Positions 7,626 through 15,347 of a DNA stretch of 64,000 nucleotides are shown here, piece after piece. This DNA is from Candidatus Magasanikbacteria bacterium RIFCSPHIGHO2_01_FULL_41_23 (lineage in GTDB: Bacteria; Patescibacteria; ABY1; Magasanikbacterales; UBA922): contig MFPT01000002.1 of the NCBI GenBank assembly GCA_001782805.1, positions 62,001 through 126,000 on the forward strand, in the 5' to 3' direction. The notes under the pieces are model-generated. The model was given only the letters and a program-made list of their open reading frames with translations, did no database searches and had not been told where the DNA came from. Each line of letters opens with the position of its first letter. The stretch's first letter is position 1. The position numbers were made by a program, and so were the translations under genes.

Positions 7626-9044
7626 ATGCAAATCAAACACATCCATTTCATCGGCATCTGCGGAGTGGCCATGAGCGCGCTGGCGATTGCGTTTCAAAAA
7701 AAAGGATATAGGGTCACGGGTAGTGACGCGGGATTTTATCCGCCGGTTTCAACCATGCTTAAAAAAAACGGTGTAAAATTTTACGCCGGTTGGCATCCGG
7801 AAAAAATGCTTGCCCTGAGCGAACGAAGTGAGTCGAAGGGTGATCCGAATTTAGTGATAGTCGGAAATGTGGCCTCATCAACCAATCCCGAATGGCTGGC
7901 CGTGCAAGCAAAAAAAATTCCGTATCAATCATACCCAGAAGCCATTGCTGAATTTTTGGTTAAAAAAAATTCCATTGTCTGCGTCGGAACCTATGGCAAA
8001 ACCACAACCAGCGCTTTGCTCGCTTGGATTTTTAGCCAATTAAATTTGTCACCAAGTTATATGTTCGGCGGTCTGGCGAATGGAAATTTTCCTTCTGCTC
8101 AACTAGCCGACAGTGACTGGAGTATTGTGGAAGGCGATGAATACAAAAGCGCGCGCTGGGACAATGAACCAAAGTTCACGCATTACAAACCCACGCATCT
8201 TTTATTGACGGCGTTATCTTGGGATCATCTGGATGTATATCCAACCGAAAAATCTTATTTTAAAATTTTTAATACTTTGGTTTCCCAATTGCCAAAATCC
8301 GGTTTACTGCTGGCTTGCACTGATACCGAATCAGTAAAAAATATAATTAAGGAATCCTCAAGTCGTGTCATAACTTATGGTAAAAATTCCGACGCAGAAT
8401 ATCAGTATCATTCGGTCACGCAAAATAAAGATGGTCTGGCATTTTCCATTAAATATAAGGATGCAAATTTTTATATTTCCTGTCCCCTGCTTGGTTTGTA
8501 TCAAGCGGAAAATATTACGGGCGCGTTTGCGCTGGCCAATGAATTATTGGCTGAATCAAAAAAGATTAAGGAAACGATTGCGACTTTTCCCGGATTAAAG
8601 CGCCGTTTGGAAAAAAGATTGAGCGGAAAAATTACCGTAATTGACGACATTGCCCATTCTCCAGCCAAAGCGCAATCGGTTTTACAAAATTTGCGCAAAA
8701 TTTATTCCGGAAAAATTATCGCGGTTTTTGAACCAAATACGGGCAATCGCCAGACGGAATCTTTGGTATTATACAAAAACGCGTTTGACCAAGCCGACAC
8801 AGTTATAATCCCGCGTCTAACTAAAATTAAAACCAGTGTTGAAACAGTGACTCCGCCTGTGGACGGCGAAGCACTTGCCCAAGCAATCAAAACCACACAA
8901 CCAAATGTTTTGTATATTGATGATGATGCGAAATTGGTTAAACATTTTATTGAAATTGCAACCGACGACGATGTGATCGTATTTTTGGGATCGCACGGCT
9001 TTCGCGGCATGATTGAAGAATTAATTTCAAAATTAAAAATTTGA
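7626..9044 (+). CDS. mpl: Mur ligase of the Mpl/MurC type
   Basis: The 472-residue protein has the three Mur ligase domains. The N-terminal Rossmann domain reads HFIGICGVAMSALA, and GSDAGFYPPVST is closer to Mpl (UDP-MurNAc:tripeptide ligase for recycling) than to classical MurC. The central ATPase has GTYGKTTTSALLAW (P-loop) and IVEGDEYKSARWD, again with the Mpl-like E.DEYD pattern. The C-terminal domain has GLKRRLEKR and IDDIAHSP. It joins L-Ala or a recycled peptide to UDP-MurNAc. No other MurC is in the window, so it could serve either role. An in-frame REP-like sequence encodes residues ALSERSESKGD after residue 62. Confidence 0.85.
   Translation: MQIKHIHFIGICGVAMSALAIAFQKKGYRVTGSDAGFYPPVSTMLKKNGVKFYAGWHPEKMLALSERSESKGDPNLVIVGNVASSTNPEWLAVQAKKIPYQSYPEAIAEFLVKKNSIVCVGTYGKTTTSALLAWIFSQLNLSPSYMFGGLANGNFPSAQLADSDWSIVEGDEYKSARWDNEPKFTHYKPTHLLLTALSWDHLDVYPTEKSYFKIFNTLVSQLPKSGLLLACTDTESVKNIIKESSSRVITYGKNSDAEYQYHSVTQNKDGLAFSIKYKDANFYISCPLLGLYQAENITGAFALANELLAESKKIKETIATFPGLKRRLEKRLSGKITVIDDIAHSPAKAQSVLQNLRKIYSGKIIAVFEPNTGNRQTESLVLYKNAFDQADTVIIPRLTKIKTSVETVTPPVDGEALAQAIKTTQPNVLYIDDDAKLVKHFIEIATDDDVIVFLGSHGFRGMIEELISKLKI
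7813..7840. repeat. REP-like palindrome inserted in frame in the Mur ligase gene
   Basis: CCCTGAGCGAACGAAGTGAG followed by TCGAAGGG is an imperfect palindrome (CCCT..GA/TC..AGGG) of the same dispersed type as 3205-3223. Translated in frame it gives LSERSESKG, a peptide I recognise as a product of such repeats in unrelated proteins. It falls between the first domain's strands, where homologues have a short loop. Confidence 0.7.
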
Positions 9045-9069
9045 CATACCTATTTTGGTTTGATATAAT
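9041..9069 (+). promoter_or_regulatory. Perfect-consensus promoter of dinD
   Basis: TTGACA at 9041-9046 and TATAAT at 9064-9069 are both perfect consensus hexamers with the ideal 17-base spacing. The -35 overlaps the stop codon of the Mur ligase gene. It would give a leader of about 75 bases before the dinD start. No clear LexA-type palindrome overlaps it. Confidence 0.8.
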
Positions 9070-9097
9070 TTAATCATTAATTACTTCTTCGCCAACA

Positions 9098-9151
9098 AAA
9101 GGAGGCAAAGAATTAAAATTTTGAGAATTTTTTTATTCTTATATTTTAGTT
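9098..9151 (+). promoter_or_regulatory. dinD leader: distant Shine-Dalgarno followed by AT-rich hairpin
   Basis: AAAGGAGG ends near 9105, about 46 bases before the dinD ATG, too far for normal use. Between them AAAATTTTGAGAAT and ATTCTTATATTTT can pair around a T-rich loop. Folding this hairpin would bring the GGAGG to about 13 bases from the ATG, so translation could depend on the fold. Confidence 0.35.
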
Positions 9152-9994
9152 ATGGAAAAAGATATTATTATCCGGCTACATAAAAATTTTGAAGAATGTG
9201 CGCACCGAGACGGCGATGTGGAATTTTGGTATGCGCGAGAGTTACAAGTTTTGTTAGGTTATGACAAATGGCAAAACTTTGAAACCGTAATTGAGAAAGC
9301 TAAAGCTGGCTGCACAAAGGCAAAACAACTCATAGACGATCATTTTGCTGACGTCAGTAAAACGATCCATATGCCCAAAGGTGCTAGCAAAGAAATACCA
9401 GACACCAAACTCACCCGCTACGCCTGTTACCTAATTGCCCAAAACGGCGATCCGCGCAAAGAAGAAATTGCCTTTGCAATGACTTATTTCGCAGTTCAAA
9501 CTCGCAAACAGGAAATCTTGGAAAAACGCTTAGCTGAATGGGAGCGCATCCAATCAAGAGAAAAATTAACTTTGTCAGAACGAGAATTGTCAGGTATACT
9601 TTTTGAACGTGGTGTTGATAATCAGGGATTCGCACGTATCCGCAGTCAAGGTGACAGCGCGCTTTTTGGTGGAAATACTACCAATGACATGAAGAAAAAA
9701 CTAAATGTACCGGACAAACGAGCTTTGGCTGATTTTTTACCCGATATTACTATTCAGGCCAAAGATTTGGCTACAAAAATAACGAACCACAATGTAAAGA
9801 AAGACGAATTTTTTGAAGGTGAGACCAAAATTGACAATGAGCATGTAAAAAATAATCGCAATATGCGCGACATGCTAATCAAAAACGGGATTTATCCTGA
9901 ATCGCTTCCGGCTGACGAAGATATAAAAAAGCTGGAGCGCCGGGTAAATTCAGAAGATAAAAAATTGCCCAAACAAATACAGAAATTAAAATAA
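9152..9994 (+). CDS. dinD: DNA damage-inducible protein D (DinD) family
   Basis: The 280-residue protein matches the DinD family along its length: it opens with a BRO-N-like domain (EFWYARELQVLLGYDKWQNFETVIEKA, residues 22-48), then KLTRYACYLIAQNGDPRK and the helical segment KLTLSERELSGILFERGVD, then LADFLPDITIQAKDLAT. E. coli DinD is LexA-controlled and inhibits RecA filament activity. It lies alone between envelope and metabolic genes with its own consensus promoter; such genes often travel on mobile DNA. The function here is by family only. Confidence 0.85.
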   Translation: MEKDIIIRLHKNFEECAHRDGDVEFWYARELQVLLGYDKWQNFETVIEKAKAGCTKAKQLIDDHFADVSKTIHMPKGASKEIPDTKLTRYACYLIAQNGDPRKEEIAFAMTYFAVQTRKQEILEKRLAEWERIQSREKLTLSERELSGILFERGVDNQGFARIRSQGDSALFGGNTTNDMKKKLNVPDKRALADFLPDITIQAKDLATKITNHNVKKDEFFEGETKIDNEHVKNNRNMRDMLIKNGIYPESLPADEDIKKLERRVNSEDKKLPKQIQKLK

Positions 9995-10001
9995 ATTTTT
10001 T

Positions 10002-10559
10002 ATGAAAATTCCCGAACAGGCAAAATGTGTTTTTAAAGGAAAAATTTTTGATACGTATCAATGGGAGCAAACAATGTTTGATGGCTCAACTGAAACATTT
10101 GAAATGTTGAAACGCGCCACAGCCATAGAAATTATTCCCGTAAAAGATAATAAAATTTTTTATGCTGATCAGGAACAGCCGTCCAAGGGCAGATTTTTTT
10201 CACTTTTTGGCGGCCGAGTGGAAGATGGGGAAAATTGGTTAAGCGCGGCCAAACGAGAATTGCGCGAAGAAGCGGGTATGGAATCCGATGATTGGGAATT
10301 ATTAACCGTATTTGAGCCGTATACAAAAATTGATTGGGAAATCCCATTATATGTCGCGCGCAATGCGCATTTCATTGGCGCGCAAAATCTGGATGCCGGA
10401 GAAAAAATTACTGTTAAGGAATGTTTATTTGAAGAATTGCCTGATATTCTTACAGACAAAAAATTCCGCGGAAATGAGTTTGCTTTTAATTTTCTCAAAA
10501 TGAAATTTCTTGAACCGGCAAAATTTGAAGAATTCAAAAAAAAATTGGGTCTTAATTAA
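10002..10559 (+). CDS. NUDIX hydrolase, ADP-ribose pyrophosphatase-like
   Basis: The 185-residue protein contains an intact Nudix box, GGRVEDGENWLSAAKRELRE followed by EAGM (residues 68-91), which binds the catalytic Mg2+ and hydrolyses nucleoside diphosphates linked to another moiety. The upstream VFKGKIFDTYQWEQTMFDGS segment resembles the N-terminal beta-strands of ADP-sugar pyrophosphatases. The exact substrate is unknown. It starts seven bases after dinD and may be cotranscribed with it. Confidence 0.85.
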   Translation: MKIPEQAKCVFKGKIFDTYQWEQTMFDGSTETFEMLKRATAIEIIPVKDNKIFYADQEQPSKGRFFSLFGGRVEDGENWLSAAKRELREEAGMESDDWELLTVFEPYTKIDWEIPLYVARNAHFIGAQNLDAGEKITVKECLFEELPDILTDKKFRGNEFAFNFLKMKFLEPAKFEEFKKKLGLN

Positions 10560-10596
10560 TTTATTTTTACTCATTTTGCATAATACGGCATTCTGT

Positions 10597-10761
10597 TTAT
10601 TTTCCCTCATCCACAATTTCCGCCGTAACTTCGTCACCGGAAATATTTTCAATTCCCAACGTAATTCCGCAATCTTGACATTCAATGATGTCAGCCGGCG
10701 CCAAATTGGGATAGCGCGTGAGATTCACCTGATTTTTGCATTCTGGACAAATTAGCTTCAT
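10597..10761 (-). CDS. lysW: LysW-like amino-group carrier protein
   Basis: Starting at the ATG at 10761, the 54-residue protein reads MKLICPECKNQVNLTR, then IIECQDCGITLGI, and ends in an acidic tail EIVDEGK. This is the LysW layout: a zinc ribbon (CPEC...CQDC) and an acidic C-terminal tail whose last glutamate would carry the substrate amino group during lysine or arginine synthesis. The canonical tail EDWGE is altered. A longer frame starts at 10812, but the first 17 residues are unlike the family. A TATAAT box lies 9 bases before this ATG. No lysX, lysZ or lysY lies nearby, so the partner enzymes are unknown. Confidence 0.65.
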   Translation of the reverse strand: MKLICPECKNQVNLTRYPNLAPADIIECQDCGITLGIENISGDEVTAEIVDEGK

Positions 10762-10800
10762 ACTGTTATTATTATAAATTACTGCGTATTTATACGATAT

Positions 10801-11973
10801 ATGAAATCCCAAAAAATATCAAGCGGGTTTATCCTCGGCGCCATACTCTTAAACTTGGTTTTGGGATTGCCGACAAAAGCCACTGATTGCCCGCTGACTG
10901 CGCAAACCGCGTATAAAACCAAATTGTCATCGGCAGTTTATTATATAACCAGACAATGCACCAAACGCGTTTTTCTGAATGAAACAACCTATTTTGCGTA
11001 TTTTTCTTTGTGGAATCAAGTTAAAATTGTAAACGATACAGCGCTCGCCAATATTCCCGATGACGCACGCGGTCCAATGCGTCTAAAAACTGATGCGCCT
11101 GTTTTAACCGTTCCGACTAATCAACCAAAATCAGAGGAAAAGGAAGTGAAAACACCAAGAATACTGGAAACAAAACCAATACCAATTGTAAAATCAGACG
11201 CAGAAAACAAAATTTCAACTGAAACCAAAAATCCACATCCCGCGGTCACTGTCCCCACAAAAATAAATATAATTACTGAATTTTTGAATTGTCCAACCGA
11301 GGCTGAACGCGCTAAGAGTGAAAATGATTTTGTAATCAATTGGAATAATGATTGGAACTCATATCCATTTTCTTGTGAATATAAAAATACCAAAGCTACT
11401 CACTTGCCGTTGTATGGAACACTCAGACTCTTAAAAAATATTTCATTTACCAAACCATTGCCGTTTACTTCCGAAATCGGACTCTATGAATACCTAACGG
11501 CCACAAAACTATCACTGACACCACGGCAAAATTGCGCGGATTATTCCACTGGTTGGAATTATACAATTAATTTGGGCGGAACATTCGCGCACACGCATGC
11601 GGTAAAATCCGGATCAGCGAATTGCGAGCCAAGTACAGGAAGCGGAGCCGATCTGCTGGACGGATTTGTCTATAATCCAATTTACAAAGCCGCGACATTT
11701 GTGCATGAAGCCCATCATGCGATCAATGCCAGCACACACACGGGCAAAAACGGCGAAGATAAAGATATTAATGAAAACAGTGCTTGGGCAGCGCAATTTT
11801 ATTTTTACGCGTGGATCAATTTGTACGGCGAAAATGTTGACGCGACAACCAAACTATTGGCCAAAAACGCGGCCGCGGACATTTTGAATAATCGATTTTC
11901 GGAAAATAAATGTCCGACTGACGCGGATTTGAAAAATGTTGTCAATACGATTGTGCCAAATATTTGTAAATAA
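10801..11973 (+). CDS. Secreted putative zinc metallopeptidase-like protein (HEAHH)
   Basis: The 390-residue protein begins with a signal peptide (MKSQKISSGFILGAILLNLV...TKA, cleavage near residue 27). A low-complexity proline, lysine and threonine-rich linker spans about 100-155, followed by a C-terminal domain with FVHEAHHAIN (His302-Glu303-His306), an HExxH zinc-binding motif of gluzincin peptidases, and downstream glutamates in DINENSAWAAQFYFYAW that could be the third ligand. Paired cysteines are plentiful, fitting an extracytoplasmic protein. I do not recognise the family. It is divergent from the LysW-like gene with overlapping upstream regions. Confidence 0.6.
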   Translation: MKSQKISSGFILGAILLNLVLGLPTKATDCPLTAQTAYKTKLSSAVYYITRQCTKRVFLNETTYFAYFSLWNQVKIVNDTALANIPDDARGPMRLKTDAPVLTVPTNQPKSEEKEVKTPRILETKPIPIVKSDAENKISTETKNPHPAVTVPTKINIITEFLNCPTEAERAKSENDFVINWNNDWNSYPFSCEYKNTKATHLPLYGTLRLLKNISFTKPLPFTSEIGLYEYLTATKLSLTPRQNCADYSTGWNYTINLGGTFAHTHAVKSGSANCEPSTGSGADLLDGFVYNPIYKAATFVHEAHHAINASTHTGKNGEDKDINENSAWAAQFYFYAWINLYGENVDATTKLLAKNAAADILNNRFSENKCPTDADLKNVVNTIVPNICK

Positions 11974-11978
11974 ATATT

Positions 11979-12929
11979 ATGAAAACTCCACAAGAAAATA
12001 TTCCCGCGTTAGCCGAATCGCTTGGCCTAAAAGAATTATGGTTTAAACGCGAGGATCTTCATCATTTTGGTTCCCACAAAGGCCGTTCTATTCCTGTTAT
12101 GATGGATCACTATATTCATAAAGAAGGCAAACTAAATTTTGTCATTTCCTCATCGGGAAACGCGGCTTTGTCCGCGACATTGTATACGCGTGATCATAAT
12201 AAAAATAACCCAGATAAAAAAATAAAATTACAAATTTTTGTCGGCACGCGTGTTAATAATGCAAAACTAGCACGACTACAATCTTTGACAAACGAATCAA
12301 TTTCAATAACGCAGACTGCCAAACCAAAACAAGCCGCGTTTGCGATGGAAAAAAATGGTTCTACACATTCGGCAAGCTCAGTGCAAGCAGGCTCACCACA
12401 AGCTGGTTTTATTTTTCTACGCCAATCAACTGATAATCTGGCTTTGTTAGGCTATTATGAATTGGCCAAAGAATTGGATCACATCCCAAACTTAAAAGCG
12501 ATTTTTATTCCGACTTCTTCCGGCACAACCGCGCAAGCGCTGGCCGAATCATTCCAAAATTTAACGCAAAAACCGGAAATCCATATTGTGCAAACTACCG
12601 CTGTTCACCCGATTGCTGATAGTTTTCAAAATCCGCTTTGCCCGACTTTTGCCGAAACTAATAACGCGCCAAACACTTCAACCGCCAGCGCGATTGTTGA
12701 TCGTGTTGCGCACCGAAAATTTGCCGTTGTGGACGCAGTTCTTAAATCAGGTGGCACCGGCTGGATTGTGAATGACGATGAAATTCTCATAGCCATTGAT
12801 CTGGTAAAAAAAATCAGTGGAATTGAAATTTCTCCAAATAGCGCGCTCTCAGTCGCTGGCCTTACGCTCGCCATTCAAAACGGTAAAAAGTGGGATGGCG
12901 TTGTGGTATGTTTGATTACAGGAATGTAA
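11979..12929 (+). CDS. PLP-dependent enzyme of fold type II, threonine synthase-like
   Basis: The 316-residue protein has LWFKREDLHHFGSHKGRS with the PLP Schiff-base lysine (Lys34), a phosphate-binding/substrate loop ISSSGNAALS (about 57-66), and IPTSSGTTAQALAES as the glycine/serine-rich cofactor loop. It is related to threonine synthase, cysteine synthase and threonine dehydratase. It lacks the threonine synthase N-terminal domain, and no homoserine pathway genes are nearby, so the reaction is uncertain. A REP-like repeat encodes THSASSVQAGSPQA at about 127-140. It begins five bases after the secreted metallopeptidase gene. Confidence 0.7.
   Translation: MKTPQENIPALAESLGLKELWFKREDLHHFGSHKGRSIPVMMDHYIHKEGKLNFVISSSGNAALSATLYTRDHNKNNPDKKIKLQIFVGTRVNNAKLARLQSLTNESISITQTAKPKQAAFAMEKNGSTHSASSVQAGSPQAGFIFLRQSTDNLALLGYYELAKELDHIPNLKAIFIPTSSGTTAQALAESFQNLTQKPEIHIVQTTAVHPIADSFQNPLCPTFAETNNAPNTSTASAIVDRVAHRKFAVVDAVLKSGGTGWIVNDDEILIAIDLVKKISGIEISPNSALSVAGLTLAIQNGKKWDGVVVCLITGM
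12370..12394. repeat. REP-like repeat inserted in frame in the PLP-enzyme gene
   Basis: CGGCAAGCTCAGTGCAAGCA plus GGCTC shares the GACAAGCTCAG/GGCAAGCTCAG core with the repeat at 3205. Read in frame it yields a serine, alanine and glutamine-rich peptide (SASSVQAGS) in what should be a loop, with the enzyme's reading frame kept. Confidence 0.55.
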
Positions 12930-12959
12930 AGTCAGATTAATTGTTTGTCACTAAAAAAA

Positions 12960-13175
12960 TTATTTATTTTTTATTCTCCATAAATCCCAAACTGCAGAAA
13001 TTACAAAAATAATTTGTAAAATAATAAAAATAAGATCCCCAATATAAATACTGTACGCTTCCAGTGCGAGCCCACCAAAAATATATAACGTATCCTGTTT
13101 TTTTCTCTCTTTAAAAATAATCCCAAGGGAAATAAGTAATAATCCAAACGCGCCGATTAATTTCATTATTTCCAT
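12960..13175 (-). CDS. Small three-helix membrane protein, unassigned
   Basis: From the ATG at 13175 (just after the transporter stop at 13177) this is a 71-residue protein with three hydrophobic helices: LIGAFGLLLISLGIIF, TLYIFGGLALEAYSIYIG, and LIFIILQIIFVISAVWDLW. The helix pattern resembles small half-transporter-like proteins, but I cannot name a family. An alternative start at 13199 would overlap the transporter gene. It is probably in an operon with the upstream NRAMP-like gene. Confidence 0.55.
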   Translation of the reverse strand: MEIMKLIGAFGLLLISLGIIFKERKKQDTLYIFGGLALEAYSIYIGDLIFIILQIIFVISAVWDLWRIKNK

Positions 13176-13176
13176 A

Positions 13177-14553
13177 TTAAAATAAATTTTTAAGTACAAT
13201 AAAACTAAATCCGCCGAAAAAAATAAAAATAACTCCCAAAATAATTCGGCGCCACAATGTTGGTTGAAATGCTCTCGGTAAAGTCCGATAATTTAACCAC
13301 GAAACCAAACCAATATGCACAAACATAGCCACCGCGTTCAGCACTGCTCCGGCCACGATTAATTTTTTAGGTTCGTGAATCCCGAACGCAAACAAAACAC
13401 AACCAAAAACTATTTGCGACCACAAAAAAGTCGCGTAAATCTTGGATAAATTTTTGGCATGCGAAACCCCGGTACGCAACGCCCAATTTTCCGCCATAAT
13501 TCGCGACGTGGAATCCATTACTCCCAGTTGAGTTTGGAACAACATAATTCCAGCCGCAATTAAAAACAATGTTCCCACAATGGGAAAAGTAATTGTCCCC
13601 AAAACGCGCGCTTCATTAATCACAAACATTATTCCTTGAGCGTTATTGGGCGATCCATACGCGGTGGCGTATGACAAAAGCATAAGCAAAAGCATGGCCA
13701 ATGTGCCCATTCCCCAAAAAACCAGCGCGTGCTCAGCGTTGACAAGCTTCCACCACAAACCAAATCGCTGACGATTCTCGGCAGTATCAGTCGCGGCCAC
13801 TCCGTCCAATTGAATTGGTTCACTCGCTCCCCGATGAAATAAACCGGCAATTTTTTGCGCGAACGCGCCCATGCCATAACCTTTTTCTTTAATATAAATT
13901 GATTGCGTTAAATTTAAATTTCCGCCCGCGCCAGAATAGGCGAACGCGCCTAAAAAAGTCGCCAGAATAATTCCTTCGGGCAGCCAATTATACCCATTGC
14001 CGCGGCCGATAATTCCTAAAGCCAACGCACTCCAATCAGTTTTGGTACTGACCCAAATCGCCAAAAATAAAATAAACGGCACACCAACCATAATTACGGT
14101 TTTAGTAATACGCTCCATCAATCCATACACTGTTTTGCCCAGACTTAAAATTAAACCGATACAGACCAAAAATACCGCGGCCAAAATTTTATAATCAGTC
14201 CAGCCGGCGGCGCTGGCCAAAAGTTGTGCCGAGGCCGCGATAATTCCGGGCAAACCAAAACCGAGAAAAGTGGAAAATATAAACCACAACGGTAAAATAC
14301 GAGATTGTTTGGCCAATCCTACAAAAACACTTTCACCCCGCACCAAAGCATAGCGTTCAATTTCCAGATTAATAAAAAATTGACAAGTAATTCCCAAAAC
14401 CGCTCCCCACGCAATTCCCAAACCATAATTCGCCACCAAATACGGCCACAAAATAACTTCGCCCGATCCCAATCCCAACGCTAAAATAATAAAACTGGGA
14501 CCAATCATTTTTTTTAAAGGAATCGGTTGGGGAAATTCAGTGGGATTGGACAT
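13177..14553 (-). CDS. NRAMP-superfamily transporter lacking the metal-binding DPGN motif
   Basis: The 458-residue polytopic protein has the NRAMP/APC layout of 11-12 helices. Helix 1 reads FIILALGLGSGEVILWPYL, where metal-transporting NRAMPs have DPGN; the aspartate and asparagine metal ligands are missing. Helix 6 lacks the MPH.-type methionine motif too. NRAMP-related proteins without these residues are known, and their substrates differ or are unknown. A second NRAMP-family gene with acidic residues in helix 1 lies at 17046, so the two probably do different jobs. Confidence 0.75.
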   Translation of the reverse strand: MSNPTEFPQPIPLKKMIGPSFIILALGLGSGEVILWPYLVANYGLGIAWGAVLGITCQFFINLEIERYALVRGESVFVGLAKQSRILPLWFIFSTFLGFGLPGIIAASAQLLASAAGWTDYKILAAVFLVCIGLILSLGKTVYGLMERITKTVIMVGVPFILFLAIWVSTKTDWSALALGIIGRGNGYNWLPEGIILATFLGAFAYSGAGGNLNLTQSIYIKEKGYGMGAFAQKIAGLFHRGASEPIQLDGVAATDTAENRQRFGLWWKLVNAEHALVFWGMGTLAMLLLMLLSYATAYGSPNNAQGIMFVINEARVLGTITFPIVGTLFLIAAGIMLFQTQLGVMDSTSRIMAENWALRTGVSHAKNLSKIYATFLWSQIVFGCVLFAFGIHEPKKLIVAGAVLNAVAMFVHIGLVSWLNYRTLPRAFQPTLWRRIILGVIFIFFGGFSFIVLKNLF

Positions 14554-14631
14554 ATTTAAATTTATTCTAATGCCTAAGTATAGTGCACGAATTAATTAAA
14601 AGCAAACTACAATTAATTTATTTTTATATAT

Positions 14632-15345
14632 TTAAAGTTTACTTATGATACTAATAATATTTCCACCCTCCTCAATCCCCACTCGCGCGCCTTTTTTACT
14701 ATAGTATTGATCTTCAATTTTAAATCCAACCGCATTAAATAAATTCATTAATTCCGGAATCGTAAAACCGTGGTAATATCGCTCACCCAAAATCTGACCC
14801 TCTGAATTTTTCCACGGAACCATGATGTCAATTCCAATGGAATTTTTTATATCAGGCAAAATTTTCCAGCAATGCTTTTTTATATTTTCTTGCGCACTCC
14901 GAGAATGCAGATTCCAATTAGTCATAAATAGATGCCCGCCTAATTTTAAAACGCGCCGCATTTCCTGCAAACACTGAATCTGCAAATCTTCTCCCGGAAT
15001 ATGATTAAACGCGGCAATACAAAAAATATCATCAAACATTTCCGCGGAAAAATTAAGCGCGGACATTTCACCCACGACAAATTCCGCGTCTGGATATTTT
15101 TTTTTGGCCAGAGTAATTAATTCTTCGCTTTGATCAACACCGACATATTCCACTTGTTTTTTAGCGAGCATCTGATATAATCTACCATTCCCGCAACCAA
15201 GGTCTAACACGGTGTCGCTCGGTTTGGTATAATCAACCAGCGCAATAACATCAGCCCAATTATACTCGCGCGTTGCAGAAAAATGCTCGGCAATACGATT
15301 GTAAACAACGCGATTGTGTTTAATTAAATCAGTGGAATCCGACAT
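14632..15345 (-). CDS. SAM-dependent methyltransferase, Trm9/ALKBH8-like
   Basis: From the ATG at 15345 (MSDSTDLIK) the protein has 237 residues. The N-terminal VYNRIAEHFSATREYNW segment closely follows the VYN.IA.HFS.TR...W pattern of Trm9/ALKBH8 tRNA methyltransferases. Motif I is VLDLGCGNGRLY, and later IFCIAAFNHI and EMRRVLKLGGHLFMTNWN are motifs IV to VI of class I methyltransferases. Trm9 methylates 5-carboxymethyl-uridine at tRNA position 34. The divergent neighbour, two bases away start to start, is Elp3, which makes that precursor, so a joint wobble-modification role is likely though inferred. Confidence 0.7.
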   Translation of the reverse strand: MSDSTDLIKHNRVVYNRIAEHFSATREYNWADVIALVDYTKPSDTVLDLGCGNGRLYQMLAKKQVEYVGVDQSEELITLAKKKYPDAEFVVGEMSALNFSAEMFDDIFCIAAFNHIPGEDLQIQCLQEMRRVLKLGGHLFMTNWNLHSRSAQENIKKHCWKILPDIKNSIGIDIMVPWKNSEGQILGERYYHGFTIPELMNLFNAVGFKIEDQYYSKKGARVGIEEGGNIISIISKL

Positions 15346-15347
15346 AC

